From Hyphomicrobiales bacterium (GTDB taxonomy: Bacteria > Pseudomonadota > Alphaproteobacteria > Rhizobiales > Beijerinckiaceae): a stretch of 64,000 bases of DNA. How positions within the stretch are numbered: position 1 is the first letter of the stretch; every line of letters begins with the position of its first letter. A model generated the notes under the pieces. It ran no database searches. It had not been told where the DNA came from and worked only from the letters and a program-made list of their open reading frames with translations. The stretch is taken from NCBI GenBank assembly GCA_027489955.1, contig JAIXYZ010000013.1:806001-870000 (forward strand), given 5' to 3'. A program made the position numbers and the translations under genes. Of this stretch, positions 17,850-26,974 are shown in pieces.

Positions 17850-18605
17850 ATGAACCATCTGCGTCTGGGCGTGAACGTCGACCATGTGGCCACGGTGCGC
17901 AATGCCCGCGGCGGCGCCCATCCCGATCCCGTCCTTGCCGCCCATCTGGCGGTCCGGGGCGGAGCGGACGGCATCACGGCGCATCTGCGTGAGGACCGCC
18001 GCCACATCCGCGACGAGGACATCGCGCGGCTCAAGGCCGAGCTGTCCGTCCCGCTGAACTTCGAGATGGCGGTCACGGAGGAGATGCTCGCCATCGCCGA
18101 GCGCACGCGCCCGCACGCCGCCTGCCTCGTGCCGGAGAAGCGCGAGGAGCGCACCACGGAAGGCGGTCTCGACATCGTCGGCGGCCGGGACCGCCTGGCC
18201 GAACCGATCGCCCGGCTCCGCGAGGCAGGGATCCGTGTCTCGCTGTTCGTCGAGCCCGAGCCCGAGGTCATGGACGCCGCCGTCGCTCTGGGCGCGCCGG
18301 TGGTGGAACTTCATACCGGGACGTATTGCGAGGCCGTCGTGGCGGGCGATGCTCCGGCCATCGCCCGGGAACTCGCCCGCATCCGCCGTGCGGCCTCCCA
18401 CGGCGTGCTGATCGGCCTTGAGATCCATGCCGGCCACGGCCTGAGCCTGGAGAGCGTCCGGCCCGTGGCGGCGCTGCCTGAGATCGCCGAGCTCAATATC
18501 GGCCACTTCCTCATCGGCGAGGCGATCTTCGTCGGCCTGGAGAACGCCGTGAAGGCGATGCGCGCGGCCATGGACGAAGCCCGCGCCGGACGTAAGGGCA
18601 CCTGA
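17850..18605 (+). CDS. pdxJ: Pyridoxine 5'-phosphate synthase
   Basis: PdxJ joins 1-deoxy-D-xylulose 5-phosphate with 3-amino-2-oxopropyl phosphate in the DXP-dependent vitamin B6 pathway. The 251-residue TIM-barrel protein shows the family signatures [66 protein letters not shown] and [14 protein letters not shown]. It heads the plus-strand block leading to acpS and lepB. This position upstream of acpS is widely conserved in proteobacteria. Confidence 0.97.
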   Translation: MNHLRLGVNVDHVATVRNARGGAHPDPVLAAHLAVRGGADGITAHLREDRRHIRDEDIARLKAELSVPLNFEMAVTEEMLAIAERTRPHAACLVPEKREERTTEGGLDIVGGRDRLAEPIARLREAGIRVSLFVEPEPEVMDAAVALGAPVVELHTGTYCEAVVAGDAPAIARELARIRRAASHGVLIGLEIHAGHGLSLESVRPVAALPEIAELNIGHFLIGEAIFVGLENAVKAMRAAMDEARAGRKGT

Positions 18606-18624
18606 GCGCCAATTCGCTTGGCGC
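18606..18624 (+). terminator. Small hairpin directly after pdxJ
   Basis: A 7-base-pair stem (GCGCCAA / TTGGCGC) with a TTCGC loop begins at the base after the pdxJ stop codon. No T-run follows, so it may be a weak terminator or attenuator before the aquaporin gene. Confidence 0.35.
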
Positions 18625-18690
18625 GACGACCCGCGAGTGCTTCAAATGCCGTGCCGTTTCGCTGAGGCGGCACACCAAGGGGGCACTCTC

Positions 18691-19392
18691 ATGAATCTCA
18701 CGAAAAAATACGTCGCGGAGGCGGTCGGCACGGCCGTCCTGGTCCTGATCGGCTGCGGCGCCGCGACCATCGGCGCCGGCGGAGCCACCGGCATGACCGT
18801 CAACATCGTCGGCATCGCCTTCGCGTTCGGACTTGCCGTCACGGCCGTGGCGTATGCGCTCGGCTCGATCTCGGGCGCCCATCTCAATCCCGCCGTCACG
18901 CTCGCCTTCGTCGCGTCGGGCCGCCAGCCGGCCTCGGAGGCCGTGGGCTACATCGTCTCGCAATTCGTCGGCGCCATCGTCGGCGCGGGCATCCTACTGC
19001 TGATCCTGAAGGGCAGGGCGAGCGGCTACGACGTCGCGGCCGGGGGGCTCGGGCAGAACGGCTGGGGCCAGGGCTACCTCGGCAATTACGGCCTTCTGAG
19101 CGCCCTCATCGTCGAGGCGCTGGCGACCTTCATCTTCGTGTCGGTGATTCTCGCCGCCACGCGGCCGACGCTCAACCTGCAGGTCGCGGGCCTCATCATC
19201 GGCCTGACCCTGTTTGTCCTGCATTTCCCGTTCGTCAACGTCACCGGCCTGTCGGTGAACCCGGCGCGCAGCCTTGGGCCTGCCGTGTTCGTCGGCGGCA
19301 ACGCGCTCGCCCAGGTCTGGCTGTTCCTGCTGGTCCCGGCGCTCGCGGGCCTTGCCGCCGGCTGGGTCAACCGGGCGGTCGAGGACGCCTGA
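18691..19392 (+). CDS. Aquaporin (MIP family, AqpZ-like)
   Basis: A 233-residue six-helix channel protein with both half-helix motifs intact: HLNPAVT at about residue 65 and SVNPARS near 190. AqpZ-type selectivity residues are mostly conserved: Phe in AFGLAV, His in LHFPF and Arg in NPARS. The fourth position, Thr in E. coli AqpZ, is Leu here (VTGLSVNPARS). Water transport is the likely role. Small neutral solutes cannot be excluded given that change. It lies between pdxJ and acpS, where it is not part of the usual conserved order, so it may be a later insertion. ATG at 18691 follows AAGGGGG. Confidence 0.9.
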   Translation: MNLTKKYVAEAVGTAVLVLIGCGAATIGAGGATGMTVNIVGIAFAFGLAVTAVAYALGSISGAHLNPAVTLAFVASGRQPASEAVGYIVSQFVGAIVGAGILLLILKGRASGYDVAAGGLGQNGWGQGYLGNYGLLSALIVEALATFIFVSVILAATRPTLNLQVAGLIIGLTLFVLHFPFVNVTGLSVNPARSLGPAVFVGGNALAQVWLFLLVPALAGLAAGWVNRAVEDA

Positions 19393-19432
19393 GGGGCTGG
19401 ACGCCCGGAGCCGATGGCGTATGTGACGCTCG

Positions 19433-19843
19433 ATGATCATCGGCATCGGCTCCGACCTCTGCGACATCCGTCGCATCGAGACGGTGCTCGCCCGGCACGG
19501 CGAGCGCTTCCTCAACCGCATCTTCACGCCGCGCGAGCGGGAGAAGGCGCTGAGGCGCTCGACGCCCGGCCCGACGCTCGCGCGGCGTTTCGCCGCCAAG
19601 GAAGCCTGCGCGAAGGCCCTCGGCACTGGCTTGTCCCGCGGCGTCTTCTGGCGGGACATGGAGGTCGTGAACCTCGCCGGCGGCCAGCCGACGATGCGCC
19701 TGACGGGCGGCGCGGCGGCCCGGCTTGCCGCCATCCTGCCGCCCGGGCACGAGGCCGTGCTCCACGTCTCCCTCACCGACGATCCGCCGCTCGCCCAGGC
19801 CTTCGTGGTGATCGAGGCGCGCCCCGTCCGCGCGGGGGCGTGA
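19433..19843 (+). CDS. acpS: Holo-[acyl-carrier-protein] synthase
   Basis: AcpS moves the 4'-phosphopantetheine arm from coenzyme A onto acyl carrier protein. The 136-residue length is normal. The metal-binding Asp lies in [14 protein letters not shown] and the Glu in [16 protein letters not shown], both diagnostic. The order acpS-lepB-rnc-era-recO is conserved in Alphaproteobacteria. ATG at 19433 is 40 bases after the aquaporin stop. Confidence 0.96.
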   Translation: MIIGIGSDLCDIRRIETVLARHGERFLNRIFTPREREKALRRSTPGPTLARRFAAKEACAKALGTGLSRGVFWRDMEVVNLAGGQPTMRLTGGAAARLAAILPPGHEAVLHVSLTDDPPLAQAFVVIEARPVRAGA

Positions 19844-19927
19844 ACCCGGCGCGCGTTGCAGGCGGCAACCGGTTGCGATAGAGGCGGGTTGCGCCGGCCG
19901 TTCGGCGCGAGGACGCGTTTGCGCAGG

Positions 19928-20752
19928 ATGGCGCGCTTGGATTCACATCGCCCCGACGACGTGCGCCGGAAACCCGCCGAAAGCGGCGTCTGGGAGACCG
20001 TGAAGGTCGTCGTCCAGGCGCTGCTGATCGCGCTCGTGGTGCGCACGCTGCTGTTCCAGCCGTTCAACATCCCGACCGGATCGCTGATCCCGACGCTCCT
20101 GATCGGCGACTATCTCTTCGTGTCGAAATACGCCTATGGCTATTCGCGCCATTCGGTGCCGTTCAGCCCGCCGCTGTTCAACGGCCGGATCTGGGCCGCG
20201 GAGCCCAAGCGCGGCGACATCGCCGTGTTCAAGCTGCCCAAGGACGGCTCGACCGACTACATCAAGCGCGTCATCGGCCTGCCGGGCGACCGCATCCAGA
20301 TGATCGACGGCATCCTCCACATCAACGGCCGCGCCGTGAAGCGCGAGCAGGTGGGTACCTACCGGACCACCGATACCTGGGGCAAGGAGACGGCCGCGCC
20401 GATGTACCGGGAGACGCTGCCGGAGGGGCAGACGCATCTCATCATCGAGCAGCAGGGCGATACCGGCTACGGCGACAACACGCAGGTCTACCAGGTGCCG
20501 GCCGGCCATTACTTCATGATGGGCGACAACCGGGACAATTCCGAGGACAGCCGCGCGCTGAATTCTGTCGGCTACGTGCCGTTCGAGAACTTCGTCGGCC
20601 GGGCCGAGATCATCTTCCTGTCCATCGATGGCCGCCAGGTCGTCGAGGGTCCCGGCGGCCAGCGCTTCATCGAGGAGCAGCCGGCTGCGTGGCGCTTCTG
20701 GGAATGGCCCTGGACCATGCGCTGGAACCGCCTGTTCACGACGATCAAGTAG
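19928..20752 (+). CDS. lepB: Signal peptidase I
   Basis: LepB cleaves signal peptides at the periplasmic face of the inner membrane. From the ATG at 19928 the protein has 274 residues with one N-terminal membrane helix (VVVQALLIALVVRTLLF). An earlier in-frame ATG at 19856 would add an Arg-rich stretch that looks non-coding. The Ser-Lys dyad is present: Ser in IPTGSLIPTL and Lys in DYIKRVIGLPGD. Box B is atypical, with Thr and Leu in place of the usual SGSM residues. MGDNRDNSEDSR near the C-terminus is the conserved box E. It is two bases from rnc. Confidence 0.95.
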   Translation: MARLDSHRPDDVRRKPAESGVWETVKVVVQALLIALVVRTLLFQPFNIPTGSLIPTLLIGDYLFVSKYAYGYSRHSVPFSPPLFNGRIWAAEPKRGDIAVFKLPKDGSTDYIKRVIGLPGDRIQMIDGILHINGRAVKREQVGTYRTTDTWGKETAAPMYRETLPEGQTHLIIEQQGDTGYGDNTQVYQVPAGHYFMMGDNRDNSEDSRALNSVGYVPFENFVGRAEIIFLSIDGRQVVEGPGGQRFIEEQPAAWRFWEWPWTMRWNRLFTTIK

Positions 20753-20754
20753 CG

Positions 20755-21462
20755 ATGGCGCGCCGCCCCAAGCCGGACGTGCAGGCCCTGGAAGCGGCCA
20801 TCGGCCACGCCTTCGCCGATCGCGCGCTGCTGACCTGCGCGCTCACCCATGTCAGCGCCCTGTCCTCGCAGGAGGGGCGCACCGGCAGCTACCAGCGGCT
20901 GGAATTCCTGGGCGACCGGGTGCTCGGGCTTGCGATCTGCGACCTGTTGGTGGCGCGCTTCCCCGCCGCCGCCGAGGGCGAGCTGTCGCGCCGGCTCGCC
21001 GACCTCGTCCGCCGGGAGACCTGCGCCGACGTGGCGGAAGCCTGGGGCGTGGGCGCCCATCTGCGGCTGGGCGGCGGCTACGGTGCCCTCGGCGGACGGC
21101 GGAACCGGGCCGTGCTCGCCGATGTCTGCGAGGCCATTGTTGGTGCGGTGTTCCTCGATTCCGACTTTCCGACCGCCAAGGCTATTGTTGCCAGGGCCTT
21201 TGGCGAGCGGATGGAAAGCGCCTCCGGCCCGCGGCGCGACGCCAAGACGACGCTGCAGGAATGGGCGCAGGGACAGGGCCGTCCGGCGCCGGTCTACCGC
21301 GAGGTCGGCAGGTCCGGGCCGGACCATGCGCCGTCCTTCCGGATCGCGGTCGAGGTCGATGGCGTCGAGCCCGCCGACGCCTTGGGCGCATCCAAGCGGC
21401 TGGCCGAGCAGGCCGCGGCCGAAACCATGCTGAGGCGCGAAGGGGTCTGGACCGATGAGTGA
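20755..21462 (+). CDS. rnc: Ribonuclease III
   Basis: RNase III cuts double-stranded RNA in rRNA processing and mRNA regulation. The 235-residue protein has the catalytic signature RLEFLGDRVLGL (residues about 45-56), the second acidic cluster DVCEAIVGAVFLD, and a C-terminal double-stranded RNA-binding domain (TTLQEWAQGQGRPAPVYRE to the end). ATG at 20755 is two bases past the lepB stop. The gene ends inside era (8-base overlap), so rnc and era are translationally coupled, as in E. coli. Confidence 0.97.
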   Translation: MARRPKPDVQALEAAIGHAFADRALLTCALTHVSALSSQEGRTGSYQRLEFLGDRVLGLAICDLLVARFPAAAEGELSRRLADLVRRETCADVAEAWGVGAHLRLGGGYGALGGRRNRAVLADVCEAIVGAVFLDSDFPTAKAIVARAFGERMESASGPRRDAKTTLQEWAQGQGRPAPVYREVGRSGPDHAPSFRIAVEVDGVEPADALGASKRLAEQAAAETMLRREGVWTDE

Positions 21463-22372
21463 AGAGACCGCGCCCGTCGCGATCCGTTGCGGGTTCGTCG
21501 CGCTGATCGGCGCGCCCAATGCCGGCAAGTCGACGCTGATGAACGCCCTCGTGGGGGCCAAGGTGTCCATCGTCTCGCGCAAGGTGCAGACCACGCGGAT
21601 GCAGGTGCGCGGCATCGCGCTTTCGGGCGCCGCCCAGATCGTCTTCGTCGACACGCCGGGGATCTTCCAGCCCAAGCGTCGCCTCGATCGGGCGATGGTC
21701 ACGTCCGCCTGGGGGGGCGCCGGGGACGCCGACGTCGTCTGCCTGCTGATCGACGTGCGCAAGGGGCTGGACGAGGAGAACGAGGCCATCCTGGGCAAGC
21801 TGCCGGAACTGCGCCAGCGCAAGGTCCTCATCTTGAACAAGATCGACACCGTGCCGCGGGACTCGTTGCTTGCCCTGGCGGCCGATCTCAATGCGCGCCT
21901 TGCCTTCGACGAGACCTTCATGATCTCGGCGCTGAACGCCGACGGCACCCAGCGTCTGCTGGAGAAACTCGGCACGATGATGCCAGAGGGGCCGTGGCTC
22001 TATCCGGAGGACCAGGTGTCGGACGCGCCGTTGCGGCTGCTCGCCTCCGAGATCACGCGGGAGAAGCTCTATGAGCGGCTCCATCAGGAACTGCCCTACC
22101 AGTCCACGGTGGAGACCGAGCTCTGGGAGGAGAAGCCCGACGGATCGGTGCGCATCGAGCAGACGATCTATGTCGAGCGCGACACGCAGAAGAAGATCGT
22201 GCTCGGCAAGGGCGGGCAGACGATCAAGGCGATCGGCCAGGCGGCCCGCGCCGAGATCGCCGAAATCGCGGAGGCCAAGGTCCACCTCTTCCTGTTCGTA
22301 AAAGTCCGCGAGGACTGGGAGAACGATCCAGAGCGTTACCGCATGATGGGCCTGGACTTTCCCAAGGGGTAG
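21455..22372 (+). CDS. era: GTPase Era
   Basis: Era binds the 3' end of 16S rRNA and checks 30S maturation. It is 305 residues long, with G1 GAPNAGKST (residues about 18-26), G3 DTPG, G4 NKID and a C-terminal KH domain with IVLGKGGQTIKAIG. It starts eight bases before the rnc stop. Downstream, the usual next gene recO is displaced by a VapBC pair. Confidence 0.97.
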   Translation: MSEETAPVAIRCGFVALIGAPNAGKSTLMNALVGAKVSIVSRKVQTTRMQVRGIALSGAAQIVFVDTPGIFQPKRRLDRAMVTSAWGGAGDADVVCLLIDVRKGLDEENEAILGKLPELRQRKVLILNKIDTVPRDSLLALAADLNARLAFDETFMISALNADGTQRLLEKLGTMMPEGPWLYPEDQVSDAPLRLLASEITREKLYERLHQELPYQSTVETELWEEKPDGSVRIEQTIYVERDTQKKIVLGKGGQTIKAIGQAARAEIAEIAEAKVHLFLFVKVREDWENDPERYRMMGLDFPKG

Positions 22373-22390
22373 CGAACGAAGGCCGAGATG

Positions 22391-22411
22391 GTATATACAA
22401 GGCGTATATAC
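22391..22411 (+). promoter_or_regulatory. Twin palindromic operator of the vapBC genes
   Basis: Two copies of the self-complementary octamer GTATATAC (22391-22398 and 22404-22411) are separated by AAGGC, so their centres are 13 bases apart. They end 13 bases before the vapB ATG and stand out as AT-rich in a GC-rich region. This is the expected layout for a VapB dimer or VapBC complex operator overlapping its own promoter (inference). Confidence 0.65.
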
Positions 22412-22424
22412 ACGGAGCCTTTCC

Positions 22425-22655
22425 ATGGTTCGATCGACGGTCTTCAAGACGAACAGGACCCAGGCGGTCCGGCTGCCCAAGTCTGTCGCGCTTCCCGACA
22501 CGGTTCGGGAGGTCGAGATCACTCGATCCGGCAACAGCCTCGTGATCAGTCCCGCGGGACAGGGCTGGCAGGAATTCTTCGCCACGCATCGACTTGGCGA
22601 TGATTTTCCCGCAGACCGCGAGCAGCCCGCCGACCAGGATCGGATCGGCTTTTGA
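22425..22655 (+). CDS. vapB: VapB-type antitoxin (AbrB/SpoVT fold)
   Basis: A 76-residue antitoxin of the VapB/VagC kind. Residues about 5-45 form the swapped-hairpin DNA-binding domain (VFKTNRTQAVRLPKSV then VEITRSGNSLVISPAG). The C-terminal acidic, flexible part (FPADREQPADQDR) should wrap and block the toxin. It should also repress its own operon at the twin GTATATAC site just upstream. Its stop codon overlaps the vapC start (TTGA). Confidence 0.88.
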   Translation: MVRSTVFKTNRTQAVRLPKSVALPDTVREVEITRSGNSLVISPAGQGWQEFFATHRLGDDFPADREQPADQDRIGF

Positions 22656-23071
22656 CCATCTCCTACCTGCTCGACACGGACATCTGCATATTCCTGTTGC
22701 GGGGCACGCAGCCCGCCTGCCAGTCCCGGTTCATGACGAATGCTGAGAGGACCGCGCTATCAACCGTGACCGTCGGCGAGCTTCTGTTCGGCGTCGAGCG
22801 CTCCGTTCGCAGGGACGAGAACAGGCTCACCGTCGAGCGCTTTTGTGACCGAATGGTGCTCCTGCCGTTTGAGCGCAGCGCGGCGGCTCACTTTGCGGAC
22901 ATCCGCGCCCGGCTGAGAGAAGCGGGCGCCTCGATCGGTCCTTACGACGCCATGATCGCCGCCCAGGCGCGAAGCGCCGGGCTTGTGCTGGTTACCAACA
23001 ATGTTCGCGAATTCGCTCGCGTGCCGGGCTTGAAGGTCGAGAACTGGGTTGGTGACCCATCGACGGCGTGA
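22652..23071 (+). CDS. vapC: VapC-type PIN-domain ribonuclease toxin
   Basis: A 139-residue PIN-domain endoribonuclease. The acidic metal-binding residues are all visible: Asp8 in YLLDTDICIFLL, Glu43 in VGELLFGVE, and Asp99 in GPYDAMIAA, followed by VTNNVREFARV. Known VapC toxins cut initiator tRNA or other structured RNA and stop translation; the target here is unknown. Translation begins at TTG (22652), which shares bases with the vapB stop. This weak, coupled start should keep toxin below antitoxin. The intact active site suggests a working module. Confidence 0.9.
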   Translation: MTISYLLDTDICIFLLRGTQPACQSRFMTNAERTALSTVTVGELLFGVERSVRRDENRLTVERFCDRMVLLPFERSAAAHFADIRARLREAGASIGPYDAMIAAQARSAGLVLVTNNVREFARVPGLKVENWVGDPSTA

Positions 23072-23074
23072 ATC

Positions 23075-23818
23075 ATGGAATGGCGTGACGACGGCATCAT
23101 CCTCGGGGTTCGCCGGCACGGCGAGGCCAGCGTGCTTCTGGAGGTGATGACGCGGGGGCACGGGCGCCATCTCGGTCTCGTCCGGGGCGGACGCTCCCGC
23201 CGGCTTCAGCCGGCGCTGCAGCCGGGAAACGGCGTGGCGCTGGTCTGGCGGGCGCGTCTGGACGAGCATCTGGGCACCTATGCTGTGGAGCCGCTGGCGA
23301 TGCGCGCCGCCCGCTTCATGGACAGCCCGGCCGCGCTCTACGCCCTCGCCAATGCCGCCGCGCTCCTGCGCTTCCTGCCCGAGCGGGATCCGCACGAGGG
23401 CCTGTACGAGGCGCTGACCGTACTGGCCGATCATCTGCACGAGCCGGTGCTGGCTGCGGCCCTCACCGTTCGCTTCGAGCTCGCGATGCTCTGCGAGCTC
23501 GGCTTCGGTCTGGACCTGACAGCCTGCGCCGCGACCGGCGTGACCTCCGGCCTCGCCTATGTTTCGCCGAAGTCGGGGAGGGCGGTCTCGCAGGCCGCCG
23601 GCGAACCCTATCGCGACCGGCTTCTGCCGCTGCCGGCCTTCCTGCGCCGCGCGAACGAGCCGCTGGAGCCCGGCTTGCCCGCGATCCGCGACGGGTTCCG
23701 CCTCACCGGGGCTTTCCTCGAGCGGGATGTCTACGGGCCGCGCGGTCTTCCTCTGCCCGATGTCCGCCACCGCCTCGTGGAGGCTGCGCTGAAGGCAGCG
23801 GGCGAAACGAGCGGTTGA
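23075..23818 (+). CDS. recO: DNA repair protein RecO
   Basis: RecO helps RecR and RecF load RecA onto single-stranded DNA covered by SSB. The 247-residue protein has the N-terminal OB fold (DDGIILGVRRHGEASVLLEVMTRGHGR) and a helical C-terminal domain ending in RHRLVEAALKA. It shows CELGFGLDLTACAATG but no complete four-Cys zinc site of the Deinococcus type. It starts only three bases after the vapC stop, so transcription from the vapBC promoter may carry into recO. Confidence 0.93.
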   Translation: MEWRDDGIILGVRRHGEASVLLEVMTRGHGRHLGLVRGGRSRRLQPALQPGNGVALVWRARLDEHLGTYAVEPLAMRAARFMDSPAALYALANAAALLRFLPERDPHEGLYEALTVLADHLHEPVLAAALTVRFELAMLCELGFGLDLTACAATGVTSGLAYVSPKSGRAVSQAAGEPYRDRLLPLPAFLRRANEPLEPGLPAIRDGFRLTGAFLERDVYGPRGLPLPDVRHRLVEAALKAAGETSG

Positions 23819-23903
23819 TGCGCGCTTGCCGCCGCTTGCGGGTGACGGCGGCGTCCGCTAGCCCTCGGGGTCGGCCGCGACGGCCGGAATCGGGACGAAC
23901 AGC

Positions 23904-26147
23904 GTGGGAAAACCGGTCGATCCGCCAGCGGGCGATCACGTCGAGAACGTCGACCTGAAGGCGGCGCTCGAGGAGCGTTACCTCGCCTATGCGCTGTCGA
24001 CCATCATGCACCGGGCGCTTCCCGACGCCCGCGACGGGCTCAAGCCCGTCCACCGGCGCATCCTCTACGGCATGCAGCAGCTGCGGCTGAACCCCGGCGC
24101 GCCGTTCAAGAAGTCCGCCAAGGTCGTCGGCGACGTGATGGGTCAGTTCCACCCGCACGGCGACCAGGCCATCTACGATGCGCTCGTCCGCCTGGCGCAG
24201 GATTTCGCCCAGCGCTACCCGCTGGTGGAGGGGCAGGGGAACTTCGGCAATATCGACGGCGACAGCGCCGCGGCCTATCGCTACACCGAGGCGCGCATGA
24301 CCGAGGTCGCGCGGCTCCTGCTCGACGGCATCGACGAGGACGCGGTCGACTTCCGGCCCACCTACGACGATTCCAGCGAGGAGCCGGTCGTCCTCCCCGC
24401 CGCCTTCCCGAACCTGCTCGCCAACGGCTCGCAGGGCATCGCCGTCGGCATGGCGACCTCGATCCCGCCCCACAACGCGGCGGAGCTCTGCGACGCGGCG
24501 CTCTACCTCATCAAGGAGCCGTCGGCGACGACCGACCAGCTCCTGAACTTCGTGCCGGGTCCGGATTTCCCGACCGGCGGCATCCTGGTGGAGCCCAAGG
24601 CCTCCATCGGCGAGGCCTACCGCACGGGGCGCGGCTCGTTCCGCCTGCGCGCGCGCTGGCACAAGGAGGATCTGGGGCGCGGCACGTGGAGCGTCGTCGT
24701 CACGGAAATCCCCTACGGCGTCGCCAAGAGCCGGCTCATCGAGAAGATCGCGGAATTGCTGCAGGAGCGGAAGCTGCCCCTGCTGGGCGATGTCAGGGAC
24801 GAGTCCGCCGAGGATGTTCGGGTTGTGCTGGAGCCCAAGTCCCGCGCCGTCGACGCGGCCATCCTGATGGAATCGCTGTTCCGGCTGACCGAGCTGGAGG
24901 CGCGCGTCCCGCTCAATCTCAACGTCCTGACGTCGGGCCAGGTGCCGAAGGTGCTCAGCCTCGCCGAGGCGCTGCGCGAATGGCTGGACCATCGCAGAGA
25001 TGTGCTGCTGCGCCGGTCGCGCTTCCGGCTGGGCGAGATCGAGCGGCGGCTGGAAATCCTGAACGGGCTGCTGATCGTCTATCTCGATCTGGACCGCGTC
25101 ATCCGGATCATCCGCGAGGAGGACGAGCCCAAGCCGGAGCTGATGAAGGCGTTCGGGCTCACAGACGTGCAGGCCGAGGCGATCCTCAACACCCGGCTGC
25201 GCTCGCTGCGCAAGCTGGAGGAGATGGAGCTCAAGCGCGAACTGGACTCCCTCACCACCGAGAAGGCGCAGATCGAGGGCCTGCTCGCCGCGTCTGAGAC
25301 CCAGTGGAAGACGATCGCGTGGCAGATCCGGGAGGTCCGGAAGGCCTTCAGCCCGGAAACCGCCATCGGCCGGCGTCGCACGAGCTTCGCCGACGCGCCC
25401 GATACGGCCGGCATCGACCTGACCGAGGCGATGGTCGAGCGCGAGCCGATCACGGTCGTCGTGTCCAGGAAAAGCTGGATCCGCGCCATGAAGGGGCACG
25501 TGGCGGACGTTTCCACGCTGCAGTTCAAGGGTGACGACGGGCTCAAGCTCGCCTTCCACACCGAAACCACCGCGAAGATCCTGATCCTGTCCTCAAACGG
25601 CAAGGTGTTCACGCTCGATGCGTCGCGCCTGCCCGGGGGCAGGGGCTTCGGCGATCCGGTCCGCCTGATGGTCGACCTGGACGACGGCGCCGAGATCGTC
25701 ACCGCCTTCCCCTACAAGGCCGGCGTAAAACTGCTCCTGGCCTCGACGGACGGGCGCGGCTTCGTGGCACAAGCGGACGACGTCGTGGCCAATACCCGCA
25801 AGGGCCGGCAGGTCCTGAACGTGGATGCGGGACAGTCCGCGCTGCTCTGCATCGAGGTTGCCGGCGACCACGTGGCCACGATCGGCCAGAACCGGAAGCT
25901 GCTGGCCTTCCCGCTCGACCAGATGCCCGAGATGGGCCGCGGCAAGGGCGTCAGGCTGCAGAAGTTCAAGGATGGCGGCCTGTCCGACGCCAAGACCTTC
26001 GCTCTCGCCGACGGGCTCACCTGGCTGGATACGTCCGGCCGGACCTGGACGGTCGGACCAGAGGAGCTGAAGGACTGGCTCGGAAACCGCGCCGAGGCCG
26101 GGCGCCTGCCGCCCAAGGGCTTCCCCAAGAACAACCGGTTCGGTTGA
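23904..26147 (+). CDS. parC: DNA topoisomerase IV subunit A
   Basis: ParC cuts and rejoins DNA to unlink daughter chromosomes. The GTG at 23904 gives 747 residues. The breakage-rejoining core contains [18 protein letters not shown], the catalytic Tyr127 in [11 protein letters not shown], and the GyrA-like tower and coiled coil. The C-terminal part is a short propeller with weak blade motifs. The lack of a GyrA box and the modest length support ParC over GyrA. At the position equal to E. coli Ser80 there is Gln88 (GDQAIYD), with Asp92 at the Glu84 position. parE is not in the window. Confidence 0.94.
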   Translation: MGKPVDPPAGDHVENVDLKAALEERYLAYALSTIMHRALPDARDGLKPVHRRILYGMQQLRLNPGAPFKKSAKVVGDVMGQFHPHGDQAIYDALVRLAQDFAQRYPLVEGQGNFGNIDGDSAAAYRYTEARMTEVARLLLDGIDEDAVDFRPTYDDSSEEPVVLPAAFPNLLANGSQGIAVGMATSIPPHNAAELCDAALYLIKEPSATTDQLLNFVPGPDFPTGGILVEPKASIGEAYRTGRGSFRLRARWHKEDLGRGTWSVVVTEIPYGVAKSRLIEKIAELLQERKLPLLGDVRDESAEDVRVVLEPKSRAVDAAILMESLFRLTELEARVPLNLNVLTSGQVPKVLSLAEALREWLDHRRDVLLRRSRFRLGEIERRLEILNGLLIVYLDLDRVIRIIREEDEPKPELMKAFGLTDVQAEAILNTRLRSLRKLEEMELKRELDSLTTEKAQIEGLLAASETQWKTIAWQIREVRKAFSPETAIGRRRTSFADAPDTAGIDLTEAMVEREPITVVVSRKSWIRAMKGHVADVSTLQFKGDDGLKLAFHTETTAKILILSSNGKVFTLDASRLPGGRGFGDPVRLMVDLDDGAEIVTAFPYKAGVKLLLASTDGRGFVAQADDVVANTRKGRQVLNVDAGQSALLCIEVAGDHVATIGQNRKLLAFPLDQMPEMGRGKGVRLQKFKDGGLSDAKTFALADGLTWLDTSGRTWTVGPEELKDWLGNRAEAGRLPPKGFPKNNRFG

Positions 26148-26150
26148 GGC

Positions 26151-26900
26151 TTACGGGGTCGCGCGGGTCCAGCCGTCGGGCATGAGCCTCTCCTGCGGCT
26201 GGTAGCGGGCCTTGTAGGCCATCTTCGCCGAACCCTTCACCCAGTATCCCAGATAGAGATAAGGCAGGCCGAGCGCGCGGCAGCGGGAGATGTGGTCGAG
26301 GATGAGGAACGTCCCCGGGCTCCGGTCCGCCAGGGCGGGATCGTAGAAGGAATAGACCATCGACAGGCCGTCACCGAGCGTGTCGGTCAGCGCGACCGCC
26401 ACCAGCTCGCCTTCGCCGCGCCCGGTGAAGCGGCTGTCCGGCCCGCGCCGCCGATAGGCGATGATCTGGGTCTGGACGTGGCTGTCCTCGACCATCATCG
26501 CGTAGTCCAGCACCGTCATGTCGACCATGCCGCCCTCGGCATGGCGCGCGTCGATATAGCGGCGGAAGAGGGAATATTGCTCGGACGTGGGGCTGTTGGG
26601 CAAGACCTCGCCGATGAGGTCCTCGTTCTGCCGCCAGACGCGGCGGAAGGTGCGCCCGGGGCGGAATTCGTCCACGATGACGCGGGTGGATATGCAGGCG
26701 CGGCATCCGTCGCAGGCGGGCCTGTAGGCGATGGTCTGCGAGCGGCGGAAGCCGCCATGGGTCAGGACGTCGTTGAGTTCCGGCGCCCGCCGGCCAATGA
26801 GGTGCGTGAAGACCTTCCGCTCCTCGCGGCCGGGCAGGTACGGGCACGGCGACGGCGCCGTGAGGTAGAATTGCGGGGCGTCGCGCGGCTGGCTGGTCAA
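26151..26900 (-). CDS. bpt: Aspartate/glutamate leucyltransferase (leucyl/phenylalanyl-type N-end rule enzyme, Bpt)
   Basis: Bpt transfers Leu from Leu-tRNA to proteins with N-terminal Asp or Glu, marking them for ClpS-ClpAP. The 249-residue protein shows [28 protein letters not shown] and [18 protein letters not shown], the core of the arginyl/leucyl transferase C-terminal family. The start is TTG at 26900: AAGGAG lies seven bases before it, inside the longer frame that opens at 26927, and the resulting [13 protein letters not shown]-terminus matches the family. It lies 74 bases after the RDD gene and ends three bases from the parC stop. Confidence 0.92.
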   Translation of the reverse strand: MTSQPRDAPQFYLTAPSPCPYLPGREERKVFTHLIGRRAPELNDVLTHGGFRRSQTIAYRPACDGCRACISTRVIVDEFRPGRTFRRVWRQNEDLIGEVLPNSPTSEQYSLFRRYIDARHAEGGMVDMTVLDYAMMVEDSHVQTQIIAYRRRGPDSRFTGRGEGELVAVALTDTLGDGLSMVYSFYDPALADRSPGTFLILDHISRCRALGLPYLYLGYWVKGSAKMAYKARYQPQERLMPDGWTRATP

Positions 26901-26907
26901 GCGGGCG

Positions 26908-26913
26908 CTCCTT
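26908..26913 (-). promoter_or_regulatory. Shine-Dalgarno AAGGAG that fixes the TTG start of bpt
   Basis: On the minus strand AAGGAG is followed after seven bases by TTG at 26900. No such site precedes the ATG at 26927, which lies upstream of this motif. The shorter TTG-initiated protein is therefore favoured. Confidence 0.75.
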
Positions 26914-26974
26914 GGCGCCCGTCCCATTCGCGGGCGCCGATCGTCAGGATAGCACCGGCCATGCCCGCCTCAAG

